Origin: Deltaproteobacteria bacterium
Lineage (GTDB): Bacteria > Myxococcota_C > UBA6777
Assembly (NCBI GenBank): GCA_002731275.1
Contig: PCBK01000052.1
Span: 310,001-374,000, forward strand
Length of the DNA: 64,000 bases
Reading direction: 5' to 3'
Below the pieces are notes generated by a model. That model was not told where the DNA came from. It did no database searches and saw only the letters and a list, made by a program, of their open reading frames with translations. How positions within the stretch are numbered: position 1 is the stretch's first letter; each line of letters begins with the position of its first letter. This document shows, piece by piece, positions 62,923 through 64,000 of this stretch. A program made the translations under genes and the position numbers.

Positions 62923-64000
62923 TTATTGGTTGAGCAAGCGGCCTTGCTTGTACTCAGGTGACATGACAACAGCTTTTGCCAATTGGGAGAAGCTGTACTT
63001 TCCGTTTTTAAATTGCTCGGCCAATTTTGTGATGATGTTGGACTGCTGTGAGTAAGGAGCATGTCCCATCAACCACTGCCACACATTCGTCGCTGCGCAT
63101 TGACCAAATGCGCCGGAGTCGATCGATTTTTGTGCGATTCCAATCGGGCCTTGTTCGATATTTTTTGCCATCTCAGGTGTCGCAAACAAGTACGCACGGA
63201 GCTTTCCGCGGTATGGATCCTCGTCGGGGTGTCCTGGTGTCACCAGATAAAAGCGACGACAATTTGAGTTGTTGCGACCACTCGATCCAGCACACACATC
63301 ATCGAATGTGGGGTAGGTATCGAGGTTCAGTGGAGCCAATCCGGACTCCATCCAACGTCCCCAATACGCGGCTGCTGGCTCGACTGACTGGTGACAGTAT
63401 TTACATCCACAACGTTTCATCAAGTTGGGCTCATCGTGGCATCGATCGCTCGCAGGTGGCAAACCTGATGAAGGAGCTTGGAACGCTTTGCACAAAAATG
63501 CGTTGTAAAAGCGGTTGGCGCGGCTTCTGTTCGCCGAGAACTTCAGTAAGAAGCCGGGCAAAGTCAACACACCTGCATGTAGCTGCTTGCGCTGTGTCTC
63601 GACCCACCGAGTCCCTTCGCTGTATTTGAGAGCGGGGACGGAGTAGTTTTGCTCTTTGTTGATGAAGATCCCACCGGCCTTCGTTTGATAACGAAGGTAG
63701 TGAGAGAGGCGACCATTAATTTGGAGGCTTTTGCCTGTGATCACATTTGTGTAGGGTTGTTTTTTGTCGATGATGTTTTGGACAAAACGAAGCAGTTGTT
63801 CGCCAAGATCTTTGGTCAACTGTGCCTGGACAGTGTTTGTCATACAGTAGCGCATGTTGGGACCACAACCGCAGCCTTTGGGGGCTGTGCTCTCACCACA
63901 GTTGTATGTACGACCATTTGTGTGCTTGGCGCTCTCCGCTTGTTGCGCATCATACGCACAAAATTTGTACTCTTTGTCAGGTGCCCAGTAGGGCTTGATC
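62923..64000 (-). CDS. Exported CxxCH protein, DUF1592/DUF1588-like (5' end outside window)
   Basis: The frame is open from the right edge to the stop at 62923, giving at least 359 residues; internal Met codons are not the true start. It contains CGCKYCHQSVEPAAAYWGRW, a CxxCH heme-attachment motif in the setting seen in planctomycete-type cytochrome domains (DUF1588/DUF1592). Several extra Cys pairs lie upstream (YNCGE, GCGCGPN, RYC). The C-terminus is SQLAKAVVMSPEYKQGR, again the SPE-x motif. It begins the operon that continues with the lipoprotein and DUF1501 genes, with an 11-base gap. The heme role is inferred from the motif. Confidence 0.82.
   Translation of the reverse strand, partial: IKPYWAPDKEYKFCAYDAQQAESAKHTNGRTYNCGESTAPKGCGCGPNMRYCMTNTVQAQLTKDLGEQLLRFVQNIIDKKQPYTNVITGKSLQINGRLSHYLRYQTKAGGIFINKEQNYSVPALKYSEGTRWVETQRKQLHAGVLTLPGFLLKFSANRSRANRFYNAFLCKAFQAPSSGLPPASDRCHDEPNLMKRCGCKYCHQSVEPAAAYWGRWMESGLAPLNLDTYPTFDDVCAGSSGRNNSNCRRFYLVTPGHPDEDPYRGKLRAYLFATPEMAKNIEQGPIGIAQKSIDSGAFGQCAATNVWQWLMGHAPYSQQSNIITKLAEQFKNGKYSFSQLAKAVVMSPEYKQGRLLNQ

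Noticed and set aside
1-64000. tRNA, rRNA or integrase/transposase genes
   Set aside because: I looked for tRNA-like cloverleaf arms, rRNA signatures and transposase motifs in the gaps and found none by eye; a covariance-model search would be decisive.

Overview
The window looks like chromosomal DNA from a Myxococcota-like (delta-proteobacterial) Gram-negative bacterium of roughly even GC. This is inferred from content: many large Cys-rich lipoproteins with C-x5-C-x5-C-x4-C modules, MopE-type acidic repeats, a DUF4388 protein, Ser/Thr kinases with PP2C phosphatase, PEGA-type proteins, and a protease ending in a MYXO-CTERM-like Gly-Cys-TM-Arg tail. I see no phage genes, transposases, rRNA, tRNA or CRISPR.

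Layout. 1-4.5 kb (minus): rho (cut by the left edge, with a near-consensus promoter and a ~340-nt leader), metG and a lone ccmC-like gene. 4.6-12.5 kb: a secreted C2/heptad-repeat protein, a small Cys-rich secreted protein, then on the minus strand a signalling block (MshEN/degenerate HD-GYP/receiver/DUF4388 protein, PP2C phosphatase, Ser/Thr kinase with a poly-Arg tail). 12.6-16.3 kb (plus): nadD and module 1 (ECF sigma, anti-sigma, secreted caspase-like protein with a probable barrel C-terminus). 16.4-29 kb (plus): cell-surface genes (WD40-like lipoprotein, 16-repeat IPT/TIG lipoprotein, OmpA-like lipoprotein, a secreted protein translationally coupled to a matrixin-like protease). 29-39 kb: OsmC, glucan phosphorylase, a PAS histidine kinase, an Arg/Lys/Cys-rich secreted protein, an alpha/beta hydrolase, proBA. 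38.7-45.4 kb: a TPR/PEGA-like membrane protein, a Kelch+MopE lipoprotein and an LRR protein. 45.6-48.6 kb (plus): module 2, a second sigma/anti-sigma/caspase operon. 48.6-64 kb: DedA-like protein, creatininase-family hydrolase, TetR with a sphingosine-phosphate-lyase-like PLP enzyme, a lipoprotein, a cNMP/GGDEF protein, a pseudokinase operon ending in mobA, and a DUF1501 operon with a CxxCH protein that runs off the right edge.

The most striking feature is the repeated gene set ECF sigma / membrane anti-sigma / exported caspase-fold protein with a predicted beta-rich C-terminus, present twice 32 kb apart. In module 2 the anti-sigma keeps the zinc-binding ZAS motif; in module 1 it has lost it. 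I read this as a candidate envelope-stress or regulated-proteolysis system; the function is inference. Other notable items are a kinase with a 68-residue Arg/Lys tail on the predicted periplasmic side, a transmembrane pseudokinase, several long inverted-repeat elements between genes, and G-free pyrimidine tracts after several stop codons that could serve as Rho loading sites.
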